Below the pieces are notes generated by a model. It did no database searches, was not told where the DNA came from, and worked only from the letters and a program-made list of their open reading frames with translations. From contig CAYWXL010000019.1 of assembly GCA_964461995.1 (NCBI GenBank), positions 6,200 through 70,199 on the forward strand: a stretch of DNA of 64,000 nt. Reading direction: 5' to 3'. The position numbers and the translations under genes are program-made. Positions 8,231-17,510 of this stretch are shown here, one piece after another; the stretch's first letter is position 1; each line of letters opens with the position of its first letter. Origin of the DNA: JALSRK01 sp964461995 (GTDB taxonomy: Bacteria > Acidobacteriota > Terriglobia > Bryobacterales > Bryobacteraceae).

Positions 8231-9649
8231 ATGCCCTTCGCCCAAGGTCTATCCCAATTGTCGGACAGGGACCGCGCTCGCCTGCTGATCATCGCGACGC
8301 TGATCGCCACCGCGATTGCGGCGATCGACTACGCCGCCCAGCCGAACGTCTCGCTCGGCTACCTGTACATCGTCCCCATCCTGATCGCCTCCGGATTTCT
8401 GGCCCGGTGGCAGATCGTTGCGCTGGCGGCGCTGTTCGCGGTGCTGCGCGAGCGTCTGGGACCGTTCCCGAGCGACGAGTTTGTGTGGACGCGCGAGATC
8501 CTCGTCTTCGTCGCGTTTCTTTCCTCCGGCCTGTTGATGCGGGAGATCATGGACGCGCGGAGGCGTTCCGAAGAGTACTCCCACCGGCTCGAGGATCAGG
8601 TCAAGCGGCGACGCGAGGCGGAGGAGCAGTTGCGGGTGCTCGTAGACAGCAACCCGGCGGCTATCTTCACCGTCGATCAGGAGCACCGGATTCTGCGGGC
8701 AAACGAAGCTGCGGCGCGGATGTTCGGGTGCAGCCGGGAGGAACTCCTGAGGCGACGTCTGGATGAGTTTCTGCCAGCGATGCGGCGGGTGCCGGTAGAC
8801 GGCGGGGGACATCACTTCCGCACCAACATGGAGTGTACGGGACAGCGTGCGGACGGATCGCTGTTGGCTGCCGATGTGTGGTTTTCCACCTACATGACGA
8901 GCAAGGGCCCGCGGCTGGCGGCGATCGTGCTGGATTTGACCGAGGAGTTGCGGGAGCGCGAAGACTTGAGCCTGGACTCACTGCTGCTCACCTCGCGGGT
9001 GCTGGTGGGCGCCGTGCTTCACGAAATCAGGAACTTGAGCGCCGCGGCGACGGTAGCGCACGCCAATCTGCGGCGCGACCCGCGGTTGGCGGAGAACGAA
9101 GATTTCCGCGCCCTGGGAACGCTGGTGGAAAGCCTGGAAAAGGTGGCTTCCTCCGAGCTTGCTCTGCTGACGGACCGAGGGAACGTCAGCGTTGACCTGA
9201 ACAGCGTTTTGCGCGAGTTCCAGCTCATCGTCGAGCCGTCAGTGAAAGAAGCAGAGGCCTCGCTGCGGGTCGAGCCGGCAGGCGACCTCAAAGTGCGCAT
9301 TGATCGCCACAGCCTGCTGCAAGTGTTGCTGAACCTAGCGAGGAACAGCATTCGGGCGCTTGCCGATGCCCGGGTGCGGAAGATTGTGATCGAGAGCCGA
9401 GTCCAGGACGGCAATGTGCTGGTGCGGTTCGAGGATACCGGCCCCGGCGTTCCGGCGCCGGATCGTCTGTTTCAACCGTTCCACAGCTCGTCGGAGGCCA
9501 CCGGACTGGGATTGTATGTTTCGCGCGCCACTTTGCGCTCGTTCGGCGGAGAGCTGTACCACGAGCCATCGTCCTCCGGAACCCGCTTCGTCATCAGGCT
9601 CCGCCAAGCGGCCGGACAGGGAGAGAATCCGAACCCAAAGGAATCATGA
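8231..9649 (+). CDS. Membrane sensor histidine kinase with PAS domain
   Basis: A 472-residue kinase. Residues about 18-105 form several hydrophobic helices (LLIIATLIATAIAAIDYAA; LGYLYIVPILIASGFLA), followed by a coiled linker and a PAS domain (about 135-235; VLVDSNPAAIFTVDQEHRIL). The phospho-acceptor His is in LHEIRNLSAA, and the ATPase domain shows N (LNLARNSIRAL), G1 (EDTGPGVP) and G2 (TGLGLYVSR) boxes. It overlaps the response regulator by four bases (ATGA), so the two form an operon and a cognate pair. The signal is unknown; the carbonic anhydrase gene is divergent, which is no proof of a link. Confidence 0.9.
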   Translation: MPFAQGLSQLSDRDRARLLIIATLIATAIAAIDYAAQPNVSLGYLYIVPILIASGFLARWQIVALAALFAVLRERLGPFPSDEFVWTREILVFVAFLSSGLLMREIMDARRRSEEYSHRLEDQVKRRREAEEQLRVLVDSNPAAIFTVDQEHRILRANEAAARMFGCSREELLRRRLDEFLPAMRRVPVDGGGHHFRTNMECTGQRADGSLLAADVWFSTYMTSKGPRLAAIVLDLTEELREREDLSLDSLLLTSRVLVGAVLHEIRNLSAAATVAHANLRRDPRLAENEDFRALGTLVESLEKVASSELALLTDRGNVSVDLNSVLREFQLIVEPSVKEAEASLRVEPAGDLKVRIDRHSLLQVLLNLARNSIRALADARVRKIVIESRVQDGNVLVRFEDTGPGVPAPDRLFQPFHSSSEATGLGLYVSRATLRSFGGELYHEPSSSGTRFVIRLRQAAGQGENPNPKES

Positions 9650-10296
9650 CGCCCACCGTCAAAGTGCTGATCATCGACGACCACAGCCTGTTTCGCCGGG
9701 GTTTGACGCGGCTACTGGAGACCGAGGGCGGTTTCACGGTACAGGGCGAGTGCGGCACGGTCGAAGCGGGTCTCCAAGTGCTGAGGGAGCGCCCGGTAGA
9801 CATCGTGTTGCTGGACTTCGACCTCGGCCTGCAGCGGGCGTTCGAGTTTCAGATCCGGGCACGGGAGGAGAATCTGGAACGGCCGGTGCTGATCGTCACT
9901 GCCGGTCTCAGTCAATTCGACGCCGGCAAGGCGCTGCGGCTGGGAGCGCGCGGCATCTTCGTGAAACATAGCTCGCCCGACGTGCTTGTGGAAGCGATCC
10001 GCCGCATCGTGAACGGGGGTGAGTGGCTCGATCCGCGGTACGCCCAGGCGCGAATGTACAGCGAAACGGGTCCCCGGCAACGGGAGCCGTCCGAATCGCC
10101 TGCCTTCAGCAACCGCGAGCGCGCGGTGCTCCGCGGCGTGCTCGAGGGGCTGACGAACAAGGAGATCGCGGCGCAGCTCAACGTCTCGGAGGCGTCGGTG
10201 AAGGCGGCTCTGCAGCGGCTGTTCCAGAAGACGGGCGTGCGCACGCGCGGACAGCTCGTACGAGCGGCGCTGGAGCAGTTTCCGGACGTTTTGTAA
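9646..10296 (+). CDS. NarL/LuxR-family response regulator
   Basis: A 216-residue regulator. The receiver domain (about 5-125) has the acidic pair in IIDDH, the phospho-acceptor Asp in LLDFDLG, Thr in IVTAG and Lys in FVKHS, so it should be phosphorylatable. The C-terminal LuxR-type helix-turn-helix (about 150-212) has NRERAVLRGVLEGLTNKEIA and VSEASVKAALQRLFQKTGV. It is the last gene of the kinase/regulator operon; a REP-like inverted repeat begins within ten bases of its stop. Confidence 0.93.
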   Translation: MTPTVKVLIIDDHSLFRRGLTRLLETEGGFTVQGECGTVEAGLQVLRERPVDIVLLDFDLGLQRAFEFQIRAREENLERPVLIVTAGLSQFDAGKALRLGARGIFVKHSSPDVLVEAIRRIVNGGEWLDPRYAQARMYSETGPRQREPSESPAFSNRERAVLRGVLEGLTNKEIAAQLNVSEASVKAALQRLFQKTGVRTRGQLVRAALEQFPDVL

Positions 10297-10302
10297 TCGG
10301 AA

Positions 10303-10377
10303 GCCGGGGACAGACAACAGTTACGCGTTTGGGCGCCGGCGAAGGTCTCGGCACGGGTAGTTGCTATCTGTCCCCGC
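10303..10377. repeat. REP-like inverted-repeat element, copy 1
   Basis: GGGGACAGACAACAGTTAC just after the response-regulator stop and GTAGTTGCTATCTGTCCCC about 35 bases on are imperfect inverted complements (15 of 19). The GGGGACAG terminus is shared with the element at 14111-14198, so the two look like one family of palindromic intergenic repeats. The right arm lies inside the 55-base sequence duplicated around the first assembly gap. Confidence 0.5.
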
Positions 10378-10544
10378 ATTACCGGGAGCNNNNNNNNNNN
10401 NNNNNNNNNNNNNNNNNNNNNNNNNNNNNNNNNNNNNNNNNNNNNNNNNNNNNNNNNNNNNNNNNNNNNNNNNNNNNNNNNNNNNNNNNGCCGGCGAAGG
10501 TCTCGGCACGGGTAGTTGCTATCTGTCCCCGCATTACCGGGAGC
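10335..10544. other. 100-N scaffold gap flanked by an identical 55-bp direct repeat
   Basis: Bases 10390-10489 are exactly 100 N. The 55 bases before (10335-10389) and after (10490-10544) are identical. A 55-base identity on both sides of a nominal gap is what a de Bruijn assembler with k=55 leaves when two contigs overlap by one k-mer, so true sequence may be missing or duplicated here. The repeat itself is not good evidence of a biological tandem repeat. Confidence 0.8.
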
Positions 10545-10615
10545 GGATGGAGCTCGCCGGGCGGGCGGAAGACGAGAGGGGGGCGGTGGTCAGCCCTCCC
10601 TGAGAAGGGCGAAGC

Positions 10616-11671
10616 TCAGGCGCGGCCCTCGGGCGGCAGGAACTCCAGCAAGCGCTTCGTAAAGAGATCCTTGACGTCGGTTTCCGGCAAGTTGAACCAC
10701 TTCGCGGCCCAGCGCGCCCGGCTGGCCATCATCAGGGCGAGATTCAGGGCCAGGCCATCGCCGTAGACCGCCGAAGGGGAGAACGAGACGAACATCGGGC
10801 AAAAGCTGGAGCCCAGCTCTTCCACCGCCCAGCTGCCCAGGAAGCTGACGAATGTGCAGGTCCGGCTCTCGGCCCGGTTCCAGGCGGCGGCCGCGCGGGC
10901 GGCGACGGTGAAGTCCCACTGCATGGGCAGCCTCAGGGTGACCAGGGCGCCGTTGCCCAGGACCCGGTGCTCGGCGTGGGCGTCGATCTGGAACAGACAG
11001 GTGTCGTTGCCGAAAGAGAACTCGGCGGTGAGAACGCCGCCGCCATTCGAAGCGACGCAGTTGGTCTGGTTCAGGATCTCGGCGACGCGGGGCAGCTCGC
11101 GGCAGTTGCGCCACCGGCGGGTCATTTCGCCGACGGGACGGATGACCCTGTCGATGAACCGGAGCGTGTCATCGGGTTTGCGGCGGAAGCCGCTCGAGGG
11201 GTGGCCCGAATAGTCGGGCGTTCCAGTCTCGAAAACTTCGGGGCCCGCCTCGGCCATCCTTTCGGCTTCGATGACCTGGATCAGGATGCTGGGGACGAAT
11301 AGATTGTGAACGGCCCAATTGAAGATCTCCTCGTGGACGTAGACGCAAGAGAACAAGCTGAGCGTACGGGAATCCGGATCCAGCACCGGGGCGGCGACGG
11401 TGGCTTCCCGGGCGATGAGGCCGAGGGCGCCGAGGAGCTTGTCGGTGATTTCGACCTCGCAAAGGCAGTCGGTTTGAGCGCAGATGCGGAAGATTTCGAA
11501 GCCATCGGACTCGACGCCCGGCTCGGCCCAGATGCGCTGGCGCAGGCGGTGCCCCCACCAGGAAAAGCCGCGCTCCTCCCAGAGGGACCACTGCTCGTCG
11601 ATCATCGCCCGCTGGTAGATCTCCCGGATGGCGCGCAAGCCGAGATCGTCTGCCGAACTTTTTGACGCCAT
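10616..11671 (-). CDS. Protein of unknown function, cysteine-containing
   Basis: A 351-residue protein I cannot assign. It has no signal peptide or membrane helix, so it is probably cytoplasmic. Features include a Cys cluster (FRICAQTDCLCEVEI, about residues 67-81) and an acidic/aromatic N-terminal helix (REIYQRAMIDEQWSLWEERG). Its C-terminal half, with FQIDAHAEHRVLGNGALVTL and FVSFSPSAVYGDGLALNLAL, reads like two related alpha/beta units, reminiscent of YbjN/secretion-chaperone folds, but this is only an impression. I chose the ATG at 11671 over the upstream TTG at 11713. The region beyond its 3' end is an assembly gap. Confidence 0.7.
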   Translation of the reverse strand: MASKSSADDLGLRAIREIYQRAMIDEQWSLWEERGFSWWGHRLRQRIWAEPGVESDGFEIFRICAQTDCLCEVEITDKLLGALGLIAREATVAAPVLDPDSRTLSLFSCVYVHEEIFNWAVHNLFVPSILIQVIEAERMAEAGPEVFETGTPDYSGHPSSGFRRKPDDTLRFIDRVIRPVGEMTRRWRNCRELPRVAEILNQTNCVASNGGGVLTAEFSFGNDTCLFQIDAHAEHRVLGNGALVTLRLPMQWDFTVAARAAAAWNRAESRTCTFVSFLGSWAVEELGSSFCPMFVSFSPSAVYGDGLALNLALMMASRARWAAKWFNLPETDVKDLFTKRLLEFLPPEGRA

Positions 11672-12074
11672 GCCCGTCTCGTTATTAATGTACGGCGGTT
11701 TCCCGAAAGGCAAGTTTCGGTCTCCCAGCGGCGCGTTCTCGGGGAGCCTCGGCGGTTCCGGGCGCCAGGCTAGTCAGGCGTTCGGCGGCGGGCAGTTGGC
11801 GGCGGCTCTCGTGTTTCCGGGTTCGCAGTCATACAGTCCGGCCGCCGGCTGCTGCGGATTCCGCCCAGCCGAATCGGTTCGCGCGGCGTCTCTGGCAGTC
11901 CGGGGCCGCTCAACCGAGGGGCTGTGACTTCAGTGGCTGCGCGTCGTCGAACGATTTTTTCACGCCGTCTGGTCTCCACGGTCCGTCTGCCGGACACGTC
12001 AAGATCAACTAGAGGCGGTGGTCCCAGAGACCGGGAACGAAGCAAACAAAGAGATGAAAGACTGGAGGCGGAAG
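11672..12074. other. Divergent intergenic region, nothing recognised
   Basis: About 400 bases between divergent genes. I see no RNA gene, convincing promoter or repeat. Open frames here lack starts, ribosome sites and protein-like composition. Confidence 0.4.
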
Positions 12075-13130
12075 ATGCGGCGTCTGATGTACTCCGGACT
12101 GGCGTTCGCCGGGTTGGCGTCGGGATTGCTCGCCGCGGGGTTCTCAGAACCCACGCACACAGTGGACATCCCGCACAACTACGTACGCGGGCTGTCGCCG
12201 GACCGGTGGGTGAACGGGCGCCTGCCGATGTTCGAATCCACGCGCACGCCAGGCACCCCGGTGACGGTCTGGATGTATGACCGGAACGGGCGGCTGGTGA
12301 TCCGCCGGACCGACATTCTGCCGACGGATGCCTACCAGATCGTGCCGTGGGATGTGGCGGCGCTGCCCGACGGGCGTCTGGTGCTTTCGGCGGACCTGTG
12401 GCCGAGCGCCGCCGAGGCGGCTTCGGTGCTGTGTTTCGTAAAGCCCCCGGGCGTGCTGGAGAAGATCGTCCGGACGGAGATCGCCGCCGACAGCCTGGGA
12501 GTCTCGCCTAGCGGGGAGATCTGGGGCTTCGGCGCGCCGGCGGCGGCGCGGTGGGAGCGTGAGGCGCGCTACGACACGCTGCGGAAATGGTCGCCCGAAG
12601 GGCGGCGGTTGCTCGCTTCCCTGCCCCGGGAGAGCTTTGCGACGCCGTTCCCCCCGGCGCTCTACAGCAGCACGGGCGGGCCGAGCCGGGTGCTGGTGGG
12701 CGAGAACCGGCTGGCGATCTATTCGAGCCAGACCGGCGAATGGCTGGAGCTCGCGCCGGAGACCGGAGAAGTGCTGGCGCGGTTCCGTCTGGATCCCCCG
12801 CGGCAGGAAGGCAACAATCGCCCGGCGACGCTGCTCAACGTGGTGATGACCGCCTCGGGCCGGGTCTATGCCCGGTTCGCGACGGGGCGGTTTGCCAAGC
12901 AGATCTGTTTTCAGCTCGACGGTGAGGCGCGGCGCTGGAAGCCGCTGCCTCCGGACCAGTTCCCACCGGGTTTCCGCGGGCTGCAGGGCGCCGAGGGCGA
13001 GCAACTGATTCTGCGCTCCGGCCCAGGCCTCTACGGATGGTTCGCGGCGCCGGACGTAGTGGGCGGACCGGCAGCGACCGGAATCGTAGAGCGGACGGTG
13101 TCGCAAAGGCGGCCTGCGGCAACACAGTGA
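12075..13130 (+). CDS. Secreted protein of unknown function
   Basis: A 351-residue protein with a signal peptide (MRRLMYSGLAFAGLASGLLA). The body is rich in short beta-strands with repeated turns (VWMYDRNGRLVIRRTD, DVAALPDGRLVLSADL, LGVSPSGEIWGFGA), which suggests a beta-propeller of six or more degenerate blades. I do not recognise a family. Frames remain open upstream to a GTG at 12018, but the ATG at 12075 follows an ideal GGAGG with six-base spacing and starts the signal peptide cleanly. The next secreted gene follows after 150 bases. Confidence 0.75.
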   Translation: MRRLMYSGLAFAGLASGLLAAGFSEPTHTVDIPHNYVRGLSPDRWVNGRLPMFESTRTPGTPVTVWMYDRNGRLVIRRTDILPTDAYQIVPWDVAALPDGRLVLSADLWPSAAEAASVLCFVKPPGVLEKIVRTEIAADSLGVSPSGEIWGFGAPAAARWEREARYDTLRKWSPEGRRLLASLPRESFATPFPPALYSSTGGPSRVLVGENRLAIYSSQTGEWLELAPETGEVLARFRLDPPRQEGNNRPATLLNVVMTASGRVYARFATGRFAKQICFQLDGEARRWKPLPPDQFPPGFRGLQGAEGEQLILRSGPGLYGWFAAPDVVGGPAATGIVERTVSQRRPAATQ

Positions 13131-13281
13131 GCGGCCCCCGCGGAAGGGAACCGGAACAGAACTGCGCGGTGGCCGGAGAGCATGGCAGGCGCACTCCGCG
13201 GGGCCGTATCAGGCGGGGTGGTTCGCCGACCGTCGCAGAATTCGGCGGCACTCGGGTATTCCTCGTAGAGGAGGAGGGCGA

Positions 13282-14010
13282 ATGGGCGCTGTACGAAAAT
13301 ATGTGTCCGCACTCCTGCTTGTGGTCCTCTCGTGTCTGGCGCAGCCGGCGGGGGTGGAGCTCACCCAGAAGCAGCTCGACAACGGAATGATCGAGTTCAC
13401 GGTGAAAAACGCTTCGCCGCGACCGATCACTGCCATCTTCATCACCGACACGCACATCAAGGAGGGTTCGCACCGGTTTCTAGCTCAGGGTCATTGGTGG
13501 TTCGACAATGCGCTCCATGGAGACCATTTCTGGGCGCCGCTGAAGTATGGAGAAAGCCGGAGCTATCGAGCGGCGCGGCACCCTTACGAGGACCGGACGG
13601 AGGTGGCCGTGCGGGCGGTGATCTTCGCCGACGGGACGACGGAGGGCGAGCCGGAGTGGGTCGAGCTCCTTCTGAATTATCGGCGGGACGCCCACCGATT
13701 TCTCGGCATGATCCGGGACGCGCTCCAGTCGGCCGAGCTGAACGGCGCACCGCCGGAAACCGTCCTGAAGGAACTGGAGCAGCTCCGGGAAAAGCTGAAA
13801 ACCGAGACCCGCTACAGTTCGGGCCCGCCGGATCTGGAAAAGCCGGAGTCGTTCGTGATCGATCAGGCTTTCGGGACGGTGAGTATCCTCCGGCATCGGC
13901 TGGAGGTGGGCGTCGAGTGGGACGAAGCGCTTCGCGACGCCATCGATAGCTGCCGCCGCCTACGGCGCTCCATCGAGCGGGCGAGGCCGTTCGTGATCAC
14001 CCAGCGGTGA
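13282..14010 (+). CDS. Secreted protein of unknown function
   Basis: A 242-residue protein with a signal peptide (RKYVSALLLVVLSCLAQPA), an N-terminal beta-rich part (DNGMIEFTVKNASPRPITAI, like an extracellular beta-sandwich) and a helical C-terminal half (PPETVLKELEQLREKLKTE; EALRDAIDSCRRLRRSIERA). The ATG follows GAGGAGGAGGG, a strong ribosome site. No family recognised. Its location behind another secreted unknown suggests a shared transcript. Confidence 0.75.
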   Translation: MGAVRKYVSALLLVVLSCLAQPAGVELTQKQLDNGMIEFTVKNASPRPITAIFITDTHIKEGSHRFLAQGHWWFDNALHGDHFWAPLKYGESRSYRAARHPYEDRTEVAVRAVIFADGTTEGEPEWVELLLNYRRDAHRFLGMIRDALQSAELNGAPPETVLKELEQLREKLKTETRYSSGPPDLEKPESFVIDQAFGTVSILRHRLEVGVEWDEALRDAIDSCRRLRRSIERARPFVITQR

Positions 14011-14110
14011 GGCAAGCGTTGCAGTAGTCCCGGCGGTTCCGTGAGCGGCAGCGAAAGCTCACGCCGCTGACAAATTCGAAAAGTTCGGAAAGTTCTGGGA
14101 CAAATTTCTA

Positions 14111-14198
14111 AATTTCGGAGACAGTCACCCAATTACCCGGCAAGGATACGGGGAAAGGCTTCGGCCGGAGAGGGTAATTGGTGACTGTCCCCGAATTT
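14111..14198. repeat. REP-like palindromic element, copy 2, between convergent genes
   Basis: The left arm (14111-14138, containing GAGACAGTCACCCAATTACC) and the right arm (14172-14198, containing GGTAATTGGTGACTGTCCCC) are near-perfect complements over about 27 bases with one mismatch and one single-base gap. The arms are separated by 33 bases. The RNA would form a long hairpin ending next to the malQ stop at 14201, so it may terminate both convergent genes. The GGGGACAG end matches copy 1 at 10303. Confidence 0.75.
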
Positions 14199-14200
14199 GT

Positions 14201-16459
14201 TCACGGCAGGCGGCCAGTGCGGGCGAGCCAGTTGCGGAACATCCGGGCGAAGTCGGCGACTTCGGAAGAGGTTTCCAGCTCCTCGAGGGTGTAGCGCATC
14301 TTGCGGCGCCAGTTGGGGTACTCGGCGGTGGTGCCGGGCAGGTTCTGCTGTTCGGTCTCCTTGGTGAGGTCCTCCTGGTTCAGAGCGAACAGCATGCAGG
14401 GCGTGGAGGCGAGGAAGCCGATGACGGCGTTGTGGAGCTCGCCGGTGAGCTCGGGGAGGGCTTCGGCGGTGCGGGGGAAGCCTTCGGGCAGCAGACTCAG
14501 GGAGTGGAGGGCGTCGAGGATCTGCTGCTTGTCGCGGCGGCGTTCCTCGAGGGCGCGGCGGTAGGAGTCCTCGCCGGGAAGGACGCCGGCGGCGTGGCGG
14601 GCCTCGATGTCGCGGCCTTGCCAGAATCCGGCCAGGGTGGGCAGGTCGTGGGTGGTGGAGGCGACGAGCGCCTGGGCGGGGTAAGCCGCAGGGGGCTTCC
14701 AGGCGCCGCCCTCGTCGCGCTCGAAGTAGAAGAGCCGGTAGCCGAGGATGCCGTAACGGGCCAGCTCCTCGCGGATGTAGGGGGCGACGGTGCCCAGGTC
14801 CTCGCCGACGACGATGACGCGGTTGCGGACGCTCTCGAGCGCCAGGATGCGGAGGAGGTCCTGGTGGCGCTCGCGGACGTAGGTCCCTTCGGCGGGGGAG
14901 CGGCCGGCGGGGATCCAGAAGAGCCGGAAGAAGCGCATCGCGTGGTCGATGCGGAGGGCGCCGCCGTGGCGGCAGGACTTGCGGATCGCCTCGCGGAAGC
15001 GCTCGTAGGCGTCTTCGAAGTGGTGGCGGGAGGCCGGGGGCGGGAAGGCCCAGTCCTGGCCCTGGGGCGAGAAGTCGTCCGGCGGAGCGCCGACGCGGCA
15101 GCCTTCGACGAAGAGGCCGCGGTGGGCCCAGAGATCGGCGCCGCAGCGGTCGGTGGCGAGGGCGAGGTCGTGGAGCAGGCCGATGGAGACGCCGCAGGAG
15201 CGGGCCGCCTGCTGGACGGCGGCAAGCTGTTCGTCGATCTGCCACTGAACGTACTTGTGAAACAGGACGCGGCGCCAGTGGCTCCGGGCGAACTCGCGGA
15301 CGGCCGCCGAGCCGGGATCGCGGTAGGGCTCGGGCCACTGGGGCCAGACCCAGACGTTGGGGTCGCGGCGGTGGAGCCATTCGCCGAGAGCCGCGTGGAC
15401 GGCGAAGCGGTCGAGCAGCTCGCCTTCCTGCTCGACGTATCGGCGGAAGCGGGCGGCGCGCTCCGAATCGGAGCGGTACTCCTCGCGGAGGAACCGGCGG
15501 AAGGCGAGCTGGAGGAAGGCCGTCTTCAAGCGGTGGACTCGCTCGTACTCGACCAGAGGGGCCTCGTTCAGGGCGCGGATCTCGGCCTCGACGGCGGGGC
15601 TGCGGCGGAGGCGCCGGGCCCAGGGGGAGCGCTGGAAGTCCTCGATGCGCTCGACGTCGAGATAGATAAGGTTCCGGTAGTAGACGCTGTTGGGCAGGTA
15701 GGGGCTGGTGTTGAAGGGCTGGCGGTTGAAGATGGCATGCAGGGGGTTGAGGGCGATGAAGGCGCCGCCGATCGCGCCGGCCACCCAGCGGGCTAGGCGC
15801 TCGAGATCGGTGAAGTCGCCGCAGCCCCAGTTCCGCTCGCTGCGCAGCCCGTAGAGGCTGATGTAGAGGCCGGCGCGCTTGCCGCCCTGGCGAAGCTCTT
15901 CGGGCAGCCAGGCGCGGGAGGGGGCGACGATCCAGCGGGTAGAGGCTTCGAGGGGCGGCCGGCCGGGGGCGGCGACGGAGACCCTGATCCGGTGGTAGCC
16001 GAGGGGGGCCTCGGGCACGGGCACGGACTTTTCGAGGAATTCCCTGCCCCGGAGCCGGGCGGCGGCCGAGGTTTCCAGGCTGTCGAGGGGGATGGACGAC
16101 TCCCGGGTCTCGCCGTTTTCGAGTTCGAGCCGCAGAGTGGCCGTGGCGCAGGCGCAGACGGCGGGCAGGCGGAGGGGGAGCGTGTGCGGGGCCTCTTCCT
16201 CGGCGGCGACGAGGACCGGCGGAAGCGGGCGGCTCCAGGAGCGCCAGAGCTCGGCCTCGAGAGCGCGGTTGAGGTCCTCGAGGCTGCCGGCGGCAACGCC
16301 CAGGGACTCGAGGATGGCGCGCTTCACCTCGGGGGAGGTCTCGTGGTAGCGGCCCCAGATGTCCCAGTAGCCGGGCTCGACGCCCCATTGTTCGGCGGCG
16401 GCGTCGAGGGCTTTCGAATAGTCGTCGAGCGGGGCGAAGGTAAGGGGGGAGGGATTCAT
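14201..16459 (-). CDS. malQ: 4-alpha-glucanotransferase (GH77, amylomaltase)
   Basis: Transfers alpha-1,4-glucan segments in maltodextrin/glycogen metabolism (cytoplasmic). The 752-residue protein has an N-terminal extension of about 160 residues of beta-type modules, as in the long MalQ group, then the GH77 barrel. Visible catalytic motifs are the nucleophile region ALRIDHAMRFFRLFWIP, the acid/base region VIVVGEDLGTVAPYIREEL and the third carboxylate region STTHDLPTLAGFW. The loop motif NRQPFNTSPYLPNS is also typical. It is divergent from nuoB with only 54 bases between the starts, and ends against a palindromic repeat. Confidence 0.93.
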   Translation of the reverse strand: MNPSPLTFAPLDDYSKALDAAAEQWGVEPGYWDIWGRYHETSPEVKRAILESLGVAAGSLEDLNRALEAELWRSWSRPLPPVLVAAEEEAPHTLPLRLPAVCACATATLRLELENGETRESSIPLDSLETSAAARLRGREFLEKSVPVPEAPLGYHRIRVSVAAPGRPPLEASTRWIVAPSRAWLPEELRQGGKRAGLYISLYGLRSERNWGCGDFTDLERLARWVAGAIGGAFIALNPLHAIFNRQPFNTSPYLPNSVYYRNLIYLDVERIEDFQRSPWARRLRRSPAVEAEIRALNEAPLVEYERVHRLKTAFLQLAFRRFLREEYRSDSERAARFRRYVEQEGELLDRFAVHAALGEWLHRRDPNVWVWPQWPEPYRDPGSAAVREFARSHWRRVLFHKYVQWQIDEQLAAVQQAARSCGVSIGLLHDLALATDRCGADLWAHRGLFVEGCRVGAPPDDFSPQGQDWAFPPPASRHHFEDAYERFREAIRKSCRHGGALRIDHAMRFFRLFWIPAGRSPAEGTYVRERHQDLLRILALESVRNRVIVVGEDLGTVAPYIREELARYGILGYRLFYFERDEGGAWKPPAAYPAQALVASTTHDLPTLAGFWQGRDIEARHAAGVLPGEDSYRRALEERRRDKQQILDALHSLSLLPEGFPRTAEALPELTGELHNAVIGFLASTPCMLFALNQEDLTKETEQQNLPGTTAEYPNWRRKMRYTLEELETSSEVADFARMFRNWLARTGRLP

Positions 16460-16513
16460 GCGCGGGCCAAGTATTCATTCTAGCCGGTCTATGGGATAAT
16501 CGAAGCAAAGGCC

Positions 16514-17059
<546 letters not shown>

Positions 17060-17106
17060 CGCATCGGACAAGCCGCTTCCCTGTCCCGGATCCTGCCAAA
17101 TTTTCC

Positions 17107-17133
17107 TAAAATCTCCCCTCCCGGGAACGATAC
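17107..17133 (+). promoter_or_regulatory. Candidate sigma-28 (FliA) promoter upstream of flaG
   Basis: TAAA (17107-17110), then exactly 15 bases, then AACGATAC (17126-17133), which matches the CGATA core of the GCCGATAA -10 box. It lies about 40 bases before flaG, a late flagellar gene typically under sigma-28. Confidence 0.5.
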
Positions 17134-17173
17134 GAACAGAGGATAAGCAGAAATCTCTATAAAGGAGTCTGCC

Positions 17174-17452
17174 ATGGACATCGGGCCTGTTCCTGTTTCC
17201 TTTTATGCGCCCGCTGCGGCACAGGAGGCCGGTTCCCAGGTGAGGCCGGAGGACCGGCAACTGATCCAGGCGGTGAAAGCGCTGAACGCCTCGGAGCTGT
17301 TCGGCCAGAACGCCGAGTTGACCTTCGTTCTTGACCGGGAGACGCACCGGCCGTTGGTACGGATCATTGACCGGGAAACCAAAGAGGTGATCCGGCAGAT
17401 CCCGCCGGAGTATGCGCTACGGCTCGCCGAGGACCTGAAGCTGGACATCTAG
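17174..17452 (+). CDS. flaG: FlaG-family flagellar protein
   Basis: A 92-residue protein ending in the FlaG domain: ELTFVLDRETHRPLVRIIDR and EVIRQIPPEYALRLAEDL. FlaG proteins influence filament length and are usually encoded next to fliD and fliS. The start follows an ideal AAAGGAG. Here it is followed 58 bases later by fliS; fliD and flagellin are absent from the window. A sigma-28-like promoter precedes it. Confidence 0.88.
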   Translation: MDIGPVPVSFYAPAAAQEAGSQVRPEDRQLIQAVKALNASELFGQNAELTFVLDRETHRPLVRIIDRETKEVIRQIPPEYALRLAEDLKLDI

Positions 17453-17510
17453 GCGCGCGAAGGCGATGATTTTCCGGGAACGGTCGATGAGTGGTTCTGG
17501 AGGACAGCAG

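Noticed and set aside
10335..10544. 55-base direct repeat as a CRISPR or tandem-repeat array
   Set aside because: Only two copies, separated by exactly 100 N, which is an assembly-join signature. No further repeats or spacers; no cas genes in the window.
14133..16508. Long Arg/Pro-rich reading frame of 791 residues on the minus strand over malQ
   Set aside because: It is the frame-shifted shadow of malQ, and such frames stay open in GC-rich genes. Composition is extreme and there is no homology or ribosome site.
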